36,027 bases of DNA, taken from NCBI GenBank assembly GCA_900314825.1, contig OMWS01000028.1:1-36027 (forward strand), in the 5' to 3' direction. A program made the position numbers and the translations under genes. The notes under the pieces were generated by a model that had not been told where the DNA came from, ran no database searches, and saw only the letters and a program-made list of their open reading frames with translations. Positions 15,683 to 24,927 of the stretch are shown piece by piece. Each line of letters opens with the position of its first letter. Position 1 is the stretch's first letter. Origin of the DNA: an uncultured Veillonellaceae bacterium. Lineage in GTDB: Bacteria; Bacillota; Negativicutes; Selenomonadales; Selenomonadaceae.

Positions 15683-15804
15683 CGCATGCACGGTTGAAAC
15701 CTGAAGATCCCCCTTCAGGAAAAGGAAACACATGCGGCTGAGGCGGTTCCTCTCCACGAGTCCCCGCCTATGGCAGCGCTTTTCGGAAGCGCTGCTTTTA
15801 TTTT
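15683..15804 (+). ncRNA. Possible structured small RNA with own terminator
   Basis: On the forward strand, CGCATG (15683-15688) pairs with CATGCG (15731-15736) and encloses CCTGAAG/CTTCAGG (15700-15719). Next comes AGGCGG/CCGCCT (15741-15769), and then a strong terminator GCAGCGCTT/AAGCGCTGC (15773-15795) with TTTTATTTT. No forward gene is nearby that this terminator could serve. The same stems also exist on the reverse strand, where they would form the 3' region of the iron operon message. I could not match it to a riboswitch or known RNA family, and no promoter is evident. Confidence 0.4.
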
Positions 15805-16339
15805 GCGGCGGCAAATGCTTTGCCGCACGCTTCTTGGAATTGCTGGTAGGAAATCGTCGCGCCGCTGATGGCGTCGACGTCTGCGGGCTGCTGGCGTTTC
15901 ACGAGCTCCTGCGCGTATGTCGCATTCGCCTGTACGGCGGTCTGCGCTTTTTTGTACGCACCGGGATTGTCGCTCGCCTTGCCATAGTCCGCGCCTTTCA
16001 TCACGCCTTCCTTGTCGATGCCGAAATACGTCGCGGCCGTGATCTTGTGGTCTTGTACGGTGATGGAAAGTTTGCCATGGCCGTACTCGTCGTTCTCGCT
16101 GCTCTCGCCCGTGTACGTGCCGTCCGCGACCTGCGCGAGGTCGATGGCGGCGACCTTCGTCATTTGGGACGATGCGGAAGATGCCGGCGCGGATGTCTCG
16201 TCCGGACTGCCGCCGCAGCCTGCGAAAAGTGCCGCACAGGCGATGGCGAGCGCGAGCACGCGTTCGGGCGCATGCGAATGGCGCACTTCATGGACGTGCA
16301 ACTTCTGCCAACGAACAGCATGCTGGTTTTCGTTCTTGG

Positions 16340-16343
<4 letters not shown>
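15798..16343 (-). CDS. FMN-binding lipoprotein
   Basis: 181 residues. A long basic/His-rich N-terminus leads into a hydrophobic stretch and a lipobox ending LFAGC (Cys about 43), so it is probably a lipoprotein on the outer face of the inner membrane. A Ser-rich linker follows, then an FMN_bind domain (about 70-180): DGTYTGESSENDEYGHGKLSI at its start, and DAISGATISYQQF near 157-169. The latter is the SGAT motif whose Thr carries covalently bound FMN in NqrC/RnfG-type proteins. As last gene of the iron operon (ATGA overlap with the ATPase) it may pass electrons to iron or to its partners. That role is inferred. The flavin transferase ApbE is not in the window. Confidence 0.85.
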
Positions 16344-17041
<698 letters not shown>

Positions 17042-17053
17042 GGAAAAACCTCC

Positions 17054-18268
17054 TTATTCTCCCCGCAGGACAATGGCGGGATCGACAGCCGTCGCGATGC
17101 GCACGGGGATGAGGCTCGCGATGCCGGTCACGACGATGGAAAGCACGACGGCGAAGATGGCGATGCCCGGCGCGAACGCGATGCCGCGCGAAAAGACGTT
17201 CTGGCTGACGCTCTGCGCGAACGCGTAGCCAAGGCCGCTGCCGAGGATGCCGCCGAGCGCGCCGAGCACGCAGCCCTCGCCGAGGAACTCGATGACGATG
17301 TTCGCGTTCGATGCACCGAGCGCTTTCTTCAGGCCGATCTCGCGACGGCGCTCCGTGACGACGGCCATCATCGTCGTCGTCACGCAGATGAGCGTGAGCA
17401 CGAGGACGATGAGCGTGACGAGCAAGATGAGCACTTGCAATTTGCCGAGCACGCTGAACTCCGAGTGCGCAATCTGCTGGACTTCCTGCGGTGCGAGGCC
17501 GGCGCCGGCGTCCGTGATGGCCTGCTCGGCCGCCGCGAAGCGTTCGCCGTCCGCGACGATGCTGAGCTGCGCGACTGTCACGGCGCCCGGCACCTCCGCG
17601 AGGTCTTGGAGCGCCGCGAGGTCGACATAGGCGAACTCTTCCTCCTTGCCGCCCGTCGTGACGATGCCTGAGACGGTGAATTGCCGCATAGCCTTGCCCT
17701 CGCCAGCACTCAGCGTGACCGTCTGTCCGATGAGCGATTCCGGCTCGCGCGCGATGCGCGCGGCAACGGACGCGCCGAGCAGCACGTCGCGGCTGCCCGC
17801 AGCGGGATAGGCACCATTCACGAGCCAGTACGGCGCGACTTTCTGCAGCTCCGCAAAGTCCGTGCCGCCCGTCATGATTGGCATCTTGTTGACCTCCATG
17901 CGCTCGTAGAGGAATGGCGCGAGGCCGACGATGTCGTAGCCCGCGAGCGCCGTGCGCGCTTTCTCGAGCGCAGCGGCATCAAATGTCTGTCCCTGCGCCG
18001 GCAGCAGAACGAGATTCGCGCCGTACGCGCGGAACTCGCGGCCGAGCTGTGCCGGGACTTCGCGGTAGACCGTGACCATGCCCGAGATGACGCCGGCGCC
18101 GACCGCAACGGCGAGCAGGGCGACGAGCATGCGCGACTTGCGCCGCAAGAGCGCCTCGACGACCATCGTGAAGAACATCTTCCAGCGGGCCGCGCGGCCG
18201 CCGTTCCGTTTTCGCGGCGGCATCATTGTCTGCGCGCCCGTCTTGTATTCGCTTTCTTTCATCTGCAT
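17054..18268 (-). CDS. FtsX-like permease (second of the iron operon)
   Basis: About 404 residues. A membrane segment near 40-60 is followed by a large MacB-type extracytoplasmic domain (about 65-260; REFRAYGANLVLLP) and three further membrane segments at about 275-395 (FtsX fold; RRREIGLKKALGASN is the typical cytoplasmic loop). Corresponds to Cj1662-type proteins. GAGGAGG five bases before the ATG at 18268 favours that start over an ATG at 18289, which lacks a good site; the longer form would overlap the previous gene by 11 bases. What the pair exports or moves is unknown. Confidence 0.88.
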   Translation of the reverse strand: MQMKESEYKTGAQTMMPPRKRNGGRAARWKMFFTMVVEALLRRKSRMLVALLAVAVGAGVISGMVTVYREVPAQLGREFRAYGANLVLLPAQGQTFDAAALEKARTALAGYDIVGLAPFLYERMEVNKMPIMTGGTDFAELQKVAPYWLVNGAYPAAGSRDVLLGASVAARIAREPESLIGQTVTLSAGEGKAMRQFTVSGIVTTGGKEEEFAYVDLAALQDLAEVPGAVTVAQLSIVADGERFAAAEQAITDAGAGLAPQEVQQIAHSEFSVLGKLQVLILLVTLIVLVLTLICVTTTMMAVVTERRREIGLKKALGASNANIVIEFLGEGCVLGALGGILGSGLGYAFAQSVSQNVFSRGIAFAPGIAIFAVVLSIVVTGIASLIPVRIATAVDPAIVLRGE

Positions 18269-18278
18269 TTCCGCCTCC

Positions 18279-19619
18279 TCATCTGCCATGGAGCACGCTC
18301 GCCGGCTCGAGGGCGAGCAGCATGCGGATGGCCGGCAGGCTGCCGACGAGCAGCACGAGCGACATGAGCACGGCGACGAGCGGCAGCACGGCGAGGTTCA
18401 CTGCGATGCTCGCGCCGAAGACCGTCTCGCCGATGACGCGCGCGAGCACGAGGCCGCCGCCCCAGCCGACAACGCCGCCGACGAGGCCGGCGGCGAAAAT
18501 CTCCGCAAGCACCATGAGGATGACGGAGACGTTCGTCGCGCCGAGCGCTTTCATGAGGCCGAACTCGCGGCTGCGCTCCATGATGTTCGCGCTGACGAGG
18601 TTCGAGACTCCGAGCGCAGCCGACAGAAGCGACAGCACCGTGATGAGCAGCATGAGGAGCTCCGTCTTCGCGAGGATCTTGCCCTCGGACTCCGCGATCT
18701 GGCGCACAGGCTGCGCCGCCGCTCCGGGGATGGCCTCCTCGATCTGGAACGCGATGGAGCTGACGTAGGCCGTGCAGTACCAGATTTCGCGTTCTTTCTG
18801 CGACAGGCGGTCAGGATTCGCCGCCGCCTTGCGCGCGAGGTCGTTCTCCGGCGTCGTGACAGCCGAGACCTCGATCTTCTCCACTTTGCCCGGCAGGCCG
18901 TCGAGCGCCTGCACGAAACCGAGGCGCGCAATCATGAGCTCGTCCGTCTCGCCGCCGGCCGTCACGATGCCCGTGACGTGCAGGCGCCCCTTTGTGCCGT
19001 CCGGCCGCGTGTAATCGAGCGTATCGCCCGCCGCCACGCCGAGCGCAGCCGCGAGCTTTGTGCCGACGAGCACATCCTCGTCTTCATGCACGGTCGCGTC
19101 GGACGCTGCGATGCCAGCATCCGTGACTTCGCCGGCCGCATCGCCATCCGCCGGCCACGTGCCATCGATCTGCCACCACGATTTCAGTTCCTGCGCTCCC
19201 GTCGTAAAGGAGTCGCCCGTCGGCAGCACCATCGTATGCGAGAACCACGTGCCGAGCACAGGGACGGTCTCTCCGCTCGCGAGCGTCACGCGGCCCGTGA
19301 GCTCTGGCGCGAATGCAACGATGTTGTTCGTCCAGAAAATCGTCTTGATCTTTCCGAGGTCGCTTTCCTCCATGAGGCCGGCACCACCAACCTGCGCGTT
19401 CTCGATGCCATAGACGTCCTGCAAGACGGAGGCGTTCTTCGACGTGACCGTGATATTTGCGCCGTAGGCCTTGAGTTCCTGGTTCACTTTGTCGCCGACG
19501 TCGAACAGGACGTCGAGCATCGCGGACGCGAGCGCCACGCCGAGCGCCACGGTGAGGGCGATGAGCGCGAAGCGGCCGCGCTGCCGGAGGAGCGCGCCGC
19601 GTACCATTTGCCAAAACAA
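18279..19619 (-). CDS. FtsX-like permease (first of the iron operon)
   Basis: 446 residues with the same layout as the next gene: N-terminal membrane segment (about 17-38), MacB-type periplasmic domain (about 40-310; ELKAYGANITVTSK) and three C-terminal membrane segments (about 320-435; RSREFGLMKALGATN). It matches the Cj1661-type component. The start codon reads TTG at 19619, supported by a GGGGGG-type ribosome binding site about six bases upstream and a 12-base gap from the DUF2318 gene. Paralogous to its neighbour; together they probably form a heterodimer with the ATPase. Confidence 0.88.
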   Translation of the reverse strand: MFWQMVRGALLRQRGRFALIALTVALGVALASAMLDVLFDVGDKVNQELKAYGANITVTSKNASVLQDVYGIENAQVGGAGLMEESDLGKIKTIFWTNNIVAFAPELTGRVTLASGETVPVLGTWFSHTMVLPTGDSFTTGAQELKSWWQIDGTWPADGDAAGEVTDAGIAASDATVHEDEDVLVGTKLAAALGVAAGDTLDYTRPDGTKGRLHVTGIVTAGGETDELMIARLGFVQALDGLPGKVEKIEVSAVTTPENDLARKAAANPDRLSQKEREIWYCTAYVSSIAFQIEEAIPGAAAQPVRQIAESEGKILAKTELLMLLITVLSLLSAALGVSNLVSANIMERSREFGLMKALGATNVSVILMVLAEIFAAGLVGGVVGWGGGLVLARVIGETVFGASIAVNLAVLPLVAVLMSLVLLVGSLPAIRMLLALEPASVLHGR

Positions 19620-19631
19620 TCAAATCCCCCC

Positions 19632-20897
19632 TCAGCGGAACACATCGCGCTTCGCTTCGAGCGCGGCCTGCGGGATCTTCAGCTTGCCGTCCGCCACCTC
19701 ATGCTCGATGGGGATCGGGTTGCAGCCGCCCTTCATGCCGATCGTCGCTTTGTTCATCATGACGTCGCACAGGCGGCAGATGACCTGCCCGTCCTTTTCA
19801 TAATATCCCGTCGGGCCGCAGATGTCGCAGGCGTCGAGGCCGACGCCGTACATGCTGCCGCCTTTCAGGATGACGATGTAGCGCACCATCTCGCCACCGG
19901 ACGCCTGATAGACAAAGCGGTGCAGATGGCCGTCCTGCACAGCCGAGAGCGGCACATCGACGGAGCCGTCGACCGCCGTGACGGGCACCGCCGGTACGAG
20001 TTCCGCTTTTTTGTACGCATAACTCTTGCCGAAGCTCGACATGGCCACCATGCAGACGAGAAGCGCGAGGAGCACCGTGCCCCAGCGCCGCTTGTGCAGC
20101 ACGGAGACGAGCATCTTGCGGTACATCGCCGGGTTCATGCCGTCCGGGCGCGCCGGCCGCTTTTGTGAGAACAGCGCGACGGGCACGAAAAGCAGCGCGA
20201 GGAAGATGACGAAAATGAGCATCGAGATGTGGTCGATGAGTGGCCCCATGACGGCGAGCAAGCTCGCACTCGCGAGCACCTGCCGTGCCATGAGCACTTG
20301 GATGAAGAACACCGCCTGCTGCAAGAGCATGGCGACGGCCTGCACAGCGAACACGACGATGAGCCGCCGATCGTTCAGCGCGGAGGCTGCGCGGTAGGCG
20401 ATGTACGAGCTGAGCCCCGCGAAGAGCGCGCCGCAGGCAAAACCGCCGAGCTTCGCGTAGAGCGCAGCGCTGTGGTAGTCGCCGGCTGCGCCGATGACCG
20501 AGCCGACGGGGATGAGCCAGATCTCCATGCCGTGATAGAAAAACAGCAGCAGGCCCATGGCGCACGCCGAAATCTTCAGCGCACGGGAAACCGGCGCGCC
20601 CTCGCGCTGGCCGGTGCCGCGCAGCAGCAATACGACGAGCACGGCCTCGGCGATCATGGCGAGGAAGATCGCACCGCCCTCCGCGACTTCGCGGCTCACG
20701 GCATTGCGCGTGCCGACGCGCGCCACGACGATGAGGATGGACAGCCAGAAGCCCCATTTCACCGCCGAATGGAAGCTCGTGCGGTATGCCTGCTGCGACA
20801 AGCGCTGCAGGATGGCATAGAGCACGCCGAGCGGTACGCCGAGCGTTACGACCTGCTCCATGCCCGGGGTGAATTGTTGCAAAAATGCTTGGAGCAT
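19632..20897 (-). CDS. DUF2318 Fe-S-type membrane protein (Cj1660-like)
   Basis: 421 residues. About seven membrane segments fill residues 15-290, and a C-terminal extracytoplasmic DUF2318 domain follows (about 300-421). It holds the cysteines CDIC near 355, CRLC near 375 and GGC near 392. DUF2318 proteins are annotated as Fe-S-containing or metal-binding. In Campylobacter the homologue lies between P19 and the FtsX pair, as here. A redox role beside the FMN lipoprotein is plausible but inferred. GAGGGGAGAG precedes the ATG. A strong terminator separates it from p19, so its expression may be lower than that of p19. Confidence 0.88.
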   Translation of the reverse strand: MLQAFLQQFTPGMEQVVTLGVPLGVLYAILQRLSQQAYRTSFHSAVKWGFWLSILIVVARVGTRNAVSREVAEGGAIFLAMIAEAVLVVLLLRGTGQREGAPVSRALKISACAMGLLLFFYHGMEIWLIPVGSVIGAAGDYHSAALYAKLGGFACGALFAGLSSYIAYRAASALNDRRLIVVFAVQAVAMLLQQAVFFIQVLMARQVLASASLLAVMGPLIDHISMLIFVIFLALLFVPVALFSQKRPARPDGMNPAMYRKMLVSVLHKRRWGTVLLALLVCMVAMSSFGKSYAYKKAELVPAVPVTAVDGSVDVPLSAVQDGHLHRFVYQASGGEMVRYIVILKGGSMYGVGLDACDICGPTGYYEKDGQVICRLCDVMMNKATIGMKGGCNPIPIEHEVADGKLKIPQAALEAKRDVFR

Positions 20898-20919
20898 GTT
20901 CTCTCCCCTCTATTACGAT

Positions 20920-20954
20920 AAAAAAAGGGAACGTGGCGATTGCGCCCCGTTCCC
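20920..20954 (-). terminator. Internal terminator between p19 and the DUF2318 gene
   Basis: On the reverse strand, GGGAACG...CGTTCCC (20927-20954), with inner GGCG/CGCC, is followed by seven T (20920-20926). It sits in the 70-base gap inside the operon. It should end many transcripts after p19 and leave the later genes at a lower level. Confidence 0.85.
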
Positions 20955-20967
20955 CGATGCTACATGA

Positions 20968-21540
20968 TTACCAGCGGCGAGGCACGTAGTTGAAGACCCA
21001 GTCCATCTGCACCGGCTCTTCCCAGAAGCGGCCTGGCACGCCCGTCTCTTCATCGACATGCAGGCCGTAGTTCATTCGGTACGGGCTATCGATGGAGAAG
21101 TGCATATCATACGTGCCGGCGCCGAGCAGCTTGACATTCGCGCCGTAATGCGGGCCGTCGTCCGCGCTCATCGGCATGAAGACGCCTTCGACACTCTCGC
21201 CCGTCTCACGCTTCGTGAATTTGTAATGCACCGTGAGATACGGAATCCACTCGCCGACGCCGAAACCCGTCTCATTGCCTTCCGTCGCGTGGATGTCCGT
21301 CTCGATGTGGATGTCTGCCGCATCTGGGCTGAGCATCATGCCTTCCGGCACCATCTGGATCGGCTGGAAGTAGACGAGCGCGACCTTGAAGTGGTTTGCT
21401 TCGCTCTCCTGCTCGTCACCGATCGGGTACTCCGTGAAGCCGGCGGCGGAGGCCGTCGCTGCCTGGAACGTGAACGCGGACGCTGCAAGCGCGCAAACCG
21501 CGAACGCTTTCTTCCACTGGCTGTGTTTCCAATTCATCAT
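20968..21540 (-). CDS. P19/FetP-type periplasmic iron/copper-binding protein
   Basis: About 190 residues with a signal peptide cut near ATASA (residue 32). It belongs to the P19/Tp34/FetP family: EANHFKVALVYFQPI, then PEGMMLSPDAADIHIETDIHA with the conserved Met and His ligands, then HYGANVKLLGAGTYDMHFSI. Family members bind Cu and Fe in the periplasm and work with FTR1. AAGGAG lies ten bases before the ATG at 21540; the longer reading frame has no such site. A 135-base gap with two hairpins separates it from ftr1. Confidence 0.92.
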   Translation of the reverse strand: MMNWKHSQWKKAFAVCALAASAFTFQAATASAAGFTEYPIGDEQESEANHFKVALVYFQPIQMVPEGMMLSPDAADIHIETDIHATEGNETGFGVGEWIPYLTVHYKFTKRETGESVEGVFMPMSADDGPHYGANVKLLGAGTYDMHFSIDSPYRMNYGLHVDEETGVPGRFWEEPVQMDWVFNYVPRRW

Positions 21541-21603
21541 CTGGGGGTCACTCCTTCTGCATAGTGTAAAACGGTTTGGGATATGAAAACTGGAGGTTGT
21601 ATG

Positions 21604-21663
21604 AGAGCGCCAAAACCCAAAGCGCTCCTGCAAATCCGTCCCGCGAGGGAAAAGACGGGACGG
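21604..21663 (-). other. Two hairpins between ftr1 and p19
   Basis: On the reverse strand, CCGTCCCG/CGGGACGG (21636-21663), then AGGAGCGC/GCGCTCT (21604-21629). Neither has a good T-run, so they look like message processing or stability elements rather than terminators. Confidence 0.5.
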
Positions 21664-21675
21664 CGGTTGCCAAAA

Positions 21676-22941
21676 TCATGCCGCGTCTGCGGCGGTATGC
21701 TCGCGCTGATAGAAGCGCCAGACCATGATGGCGCCGGCCGCGAGCAAAACGAGTTGGATGCCGAGCGTCTCCATCGTCGGGTAGACGCCGATGAGGTCCA
21801 TCGTCGGTACCGGCACGGACTCGATGCGCGTGATACCGATGACGCCGCCCTCCTGCAGTTCCTCGATGCCGCTGCCCGCAAAGCTCACGGCCAGGAGATA
21901 CATGAGGACGCTCGTGAAGATGAAGAACGGTCGCAGCGGGATGCGGAAGATGCCGCGCTGGATGGCGAAGAAGATCACCGCGAGCGCGACGCAGCCCGCG
22001 CCGAAGCCCGCCCAGATCATCTCGACATCCGCGGCTGCATTGTTGAACAGCGCCTGATAGAACAAGATGACCTCCGCGCCCTCGCGATAGACGGCGAGGA
22101 ACGCCGCCGCGCCGAGCGCGCGCGCCGTGCCGGTCGTCATGGATTTTTCCACGAGGCCGCCAATATAGTTCTTCCACGATTCGCCGTTCGCCTTTGACCC
22201 GAGCCAAGCGCTCGTGAGTAAGAGGACGACGACGGCGAACAGCGCTGTGCCACCCTCGAGCACCTCGCGGCTCATGCCGCCGGCCGTCGAGTCGAGCACC
22301 GTGACGAAGAGATACGCCGTCACGAAGCTCGCGATGATGGCCGCAATCGAGAAATTGTAGACCGTGCCGAGATACGCTTTGTTCCCGGAACGGTTCAAAT
22401 ACGCGATGATCGCGACGAGCACGAGGATGGCCTCGATGCCCTCGCGCAGCAGGATGAGGAACGCCGGCAGGAATGCGGCCCAGCCCGTCGTGCCGTGCGC
22501 ATTTTGGAGATCCTTGACGTTGTCATGGACCATCTGCTTGAGCTTTTCGCCCTCCTGCTGCACCGTCTCCAGCGGCTCGCCGTTCTTCATGGCTTTCTTG
22601 ACCTTGTAGAACTGGTACTCCGTGAGGTTCGTTTCCTTCGCCGACACAGACGTGCGCATGACGTTCTCGAGGCCGTCTTTTTCGTAGATGCCGTAGTAGG
22701 CCGTGTTCACCATGTCGCGCGCGCCTTCGGTATCGCCTGATGCATAAATCGCAACCGCCTGATCGACCGTCTCATCGATATGATTCGCGACTTCTTCCCA
22801 CTTCGGCGCAGCCTCGGCAAAGGAGGAGAAAAGGAACGTGGAGAGTATAAACACGAGAAAAAGAATCTTTCTCAATATAGAAGGACAGAATCGCCCCTGA
22901 AAAAACATTGCTGTCAAGATGAAACCACCTTCTTCGCTCAT
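21676..22941 (-). CDS. FTR1-family iron permease
   Basis: 421 residues. A signal-type N-terminus is followed by a periplasmic helical domain (about 45-150). Then come seven membrane segments with two RExxE iron-binding motifs: LLREGIEAIL near 165 and VYREGAEVIL near 285. In the family the Glu residues carry Fe3+ across the membrane, often after oxidation or through P19-type partners. The ATG at 22941 overlaps the tonB stop (ATGA). A second ATG at 22908 would give a cleaner signal peptide and cannot be excluded. It is the first gene after tonB, in an arrangement that ties outer-membrane energising to inner-membrane iron import. Confidence 0.93.
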   Translation of the reverse strand: MSEEGGFILTAMFFQGRFCPSILRKILFLVFILSTFLFSSFAEAAPKWEEVANHIDETVDQAVAIYASGDTEGARDMVNTAYYGIYEKDGLENVMRTSVSAKETNLTEYQFYKVKKAMKNGEPLETVQQEGEKLKQMVHDNVKDLQNAHGTTGWAAFLPAFLILLREGIEAILVLVAIIAYLNRSGNKAYLGTVYNFSIAAIIASFVTAYLFVTVLDSTAGGMSREVLEGGTALFAVVVLLLTSAWLGSKANGESWKNYIGGLVEKSMTTGTARALGAAAFLAVYREGAEVILFYQALFNNAAADVEMIWAGFGAGCVALAVIFFAIQRGIFRIPLRPFFIFTSVLMYLLAVSFAGSGIEELQEGGVIGITRIESVPVPTMDLIGVYPTMETLGIQLVLLAAGAIMVWRFYQREHTAADAA

Positions 22942-23696
22942 GGCTGCTGCTGTGCGGCTTGCGCGGCGGCGAGCGTCTTGTTCGTGCGGATGCGCTTGTT
23001 CTCGTCATCGTCGAACGGATGCGATCCGCTGCCGTCAAACGGGAACTTCAAGAGGCGCATCGTCTTCATCGGGTTGCCATTCGTATCGAGCGCCGGCTCG
23101 AATGTGAAGCGGCGCACAGCGTTGATGACAATCTGGTCGACGAAGCGGCGGCCGGAGCTCTGCGTCATGCGGTAGCCCGTGATGTGGCCGTTCGCGTCAA
23201 GGAAGACGAGCAAGCCGATCGTGCCGTGGAAATCCGTGCCGCTCGTGTCCGGCGTGTTGCCCGCGACGACGAGCGCGCCGATCTGCTGCGTCGGCGGCGC
23301 GGGCGGCAGGATTTTTCCTGCCCCGCCGCCCTGCGCAGCCGCCGCTTCCTGCGACTGGATGTCCGCGACGGCTTCCTCGAGCTCCTGCGCTTCCGTCGGC
23401 GAGAGGTCGGCGACATCTTCCGTGATGTCCGGCTCCTCCGGCATCGGCTGTACAGGCGGTGGCGGCTGCTGCGGCATGGGCTGCGGCTGCGGCGGCGTTG
23501 GTGCCTGTGGCCCCGGCGTCTCCTCTTCCGCACCGTCGCCGAGCTCGACCATCGTCATTTCGTCGACGGGGAGCGGATCGTTTGCCGCTTCGAGATACGG
23601 CATGGCGAGCGCCGCGCCGAGCACGACGAAGAAATGGACGAAGATGGCCGCGAGCACCGTCGAGCGCCAGTTGCTTTCAAACCGATACGCTTTCAT
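22938..23696 (-). CDS. tonB: TonB-family protein
   Basis: 252 residues. One N-terminal membrane anchor (about 14-34) is followed by a Pro-rich spacer (about 62-90, PPQPQPMPQQPPPPVQPMP) and an acidic stretch. The C-terminal TonB domain (about 155-225) contains GTIGLLVFLDANGHITGYRMTQSSG and INAVRRFTFEPA. It carries energy from ExbBD to outer-membrane receptors, which fits a diderm cell. A Gln/Ala-rich tail of about 25 residues follows the domain, which is unusual. It starts one base after the exbD stop and overlaps ftr1. Confidence 0.92.
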   Translation of the reverse strand: MKAYRFESNWRSTVLAAIFVHFFVVLGAALAMPYLEAANDPLPVDEMTMVELGDGAEEETPGPQAPTPPQPQPMPQQPPPPVQPMPEEPDITEDVADLSPTEAQELEEAVADIQSQEAAAAQGGGAGKILPPAPPTQQIGALVVAGNTPDTSGTDFHGTIGLLVFLDANGHITGYRMTQSSGRRFVDQIVINAVRRFTFEPALDTNGNPMKTMRLLKFPFDGSGSHPFDDDENKRIRTNKTLAAAQAAQQQP

Positions 23697-23697
23697 G

Positions 23698-24111
23698 TTA
23701 CTGCCCCCGCGCCGTTTCCGTTGCCATGGAGACGTGGCGCGCGCCGGCGCGCTTCATGAGGTCGAGCACGCCGACGATGCTCTCGTAACTCGCCTGCTTG
23801 TCGCCGCGCAAGACGAAGACCGTATCCTCGTCCGCAGCGATGGCGTCCTGGATTTTCTGCGCGATGCCGTCGTTCGGCACGGCGTCTTTGTCGAACAGCA
23901 CGTCGCCGTGATCCGTGACCGTGATGGAGACGATGTTCGGGCGCGTCTCCATCTTTGCGGCAGCCGCCTGCGGCAGCGCCACCTGCACCGTATTCGTCTG
24001 CACCATGTAAATCGTGCTGATCATGAAGAAGACGAGCAGGAACAGCATGATGTCGATCATCGGGATGATCATGACGAGCGGTTCCTTCGTTATGTGGAAA
24101 TCACGCCGCAT
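23698..24111 (-). CDS. exbD: ExbD-family biopolymer transport protein
   Basis: 137 residues. One membrane segment (about 13-34, MIIPMIDIMLFLLVFFMIST) carries the conserved Asp needed for proton use. The periplasmic domain follows, with VFVLRGDKQASYESIVGVLDLMKRAGA. Partner of ExbB and TonB. I start it at MRRDFHITKE (24111), which overlaps the exbB end by 11 bases and has a GGGGAGG/AAAGG region upstream; the longer reading frame is Arg-rich noise. Confidence 0.9.
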   Translation of the reverse strand: MRRDFHITKEPLVMIIPMIDIMLFLLVFFMISTIYMVQTNTVQVALPQAAAAKMETRPNIVSITVTDHGDVLFDKDAVPNDGIAQKIQDAIAADEDTVFVLRGDKQASYESIVGVLDLMKRAGARHVSMATETARGQ

Positions 24112-24727
24112 GGGCCTCCCCGCCTTTCTCCTCGAGCGCCGCGAGCAGGGTGGCCGACGTCTTGTCGAGGACATTCAGCATCTCATCGAGCCGTTGTGCG
24201 AAATACGTGTGCACGATGAGCGCGAAGATCGCGACGCAGAGGCCGGTCGCCGTTGCGATGAGGGCCTCGCCGATGCCGCCCGTGATGGCGAGCGGCTCGC
24301 CAGCGCGGATGCTGAAAATGCTGAACGACTGGATCATGCCGGAAATCGTTCCAAGGAGACCGAGGAGCGGCGCCATCGTAACAATCATCGAAAGGTAGTT
24401 CAGTCTGCGGCGCAGCATCATGGCCATGTCGCCGTACGCCGTATCGAGCGCAAGGCGGGCGTCGCCGCCCTCTGCCGCCGTCTCGAGCGCCGCGCCCGCG
24501 ATGTACGCCGGCGCGCTCTGCTGCATCGCGACGATCTCCTGTGCCTCCTGCGGCGCGTGCCCGCGCACGATGGCGCCGAGCTCCGCGACGAAGCCCGCCG
24601 CGCCCGTACCCGCCTGCCGGTAAAAGCGGTAGCGCTCGATAGCGATGGCCGCGACGGCAATGGAACAGAGCAGCAGCACGTACATGACGGGGCCGCCTTT
24701 TTGAAACAGTTCCCAACCAGACTGCAT
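24101..24727 (-). CDS. exbB: ExbB/MotA/TolQ-family proton channel protein
   Basis: About 208 residues with three membrane segments (about 15-35, 112-135, 155-178). The conserved stretch APLLGLLGTISGMIQSF near 120 and GGIGEALIATATGLCVAI near 150 are typical of ExbB. It is the first gene of the iron operon. AGGGGAT lies seven bases before the ATG at 24727. Under low iron it would power TonB-dependent receptors, although none is encoded in this window. Confidence 0.92.
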   Translation of the reverse strand: MQSGWELFQKGGPVMYVLLLCSIAVAAIAIERYRFYRQAGTGAAGFVAELGAIVRGHAPQEAQEIVAMQQSAPAYIAGAALETAAEGGDARLALDTAYGDMAMMLRRRLNYLSMIVTMAPLLGLLGTISGMIQSFSIFSIRAGEPLAITGGIGEALIATATGLCVAIFALIVHTYFAQRLDEMLNVLDKTSATLLAALEEKGGEAHAA

Positions 24728-24749
24728 GGAAACATCCCCTATTCGCAAC

Positions 24750-24803
24750 TGATAATCAATTTCATCACTGCCACAATATAACACATCCTCTTTTGCCTGT
24801 CAA
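24750..24803 (-). promoter_or_regulatory. Promoter and Fur-box-like site of the iron-uptake operon
   Basis: On the reverse strand, TTGACA (24798-24803), 17 bases, TATATT (24775-24780). Just downstream is TGAAATTGATTATCA (24750-24764), which fits the 7-1-7 Fur consensus TGATAATNATTATCA at 12 of 14 arm positions. Fur with iron bound there would block transcription. Confidence 0.75.
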
Positions 24804-24927
24804 GACAAAAATTCCTGTACCCCGGCAATGCCGTGCTGTTTTCGGAAGCGACGCTGCATCTTTGAAAAAAGGGGTGCTGCATTACTGGAGCGACTCCCTA
24901 TGCCCTGGTTGTCAAGCGTTACAACCA

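Noticed and set aside
15641..15804. Known riboswitch (cobalamin, FMN, TPP, SAM, glutamine, fluoride) near the PduX-like gene
   Set aside because: The conserved cores of these classes are not visible by eye, and the structure does not lie in the leader of a downstream gene.
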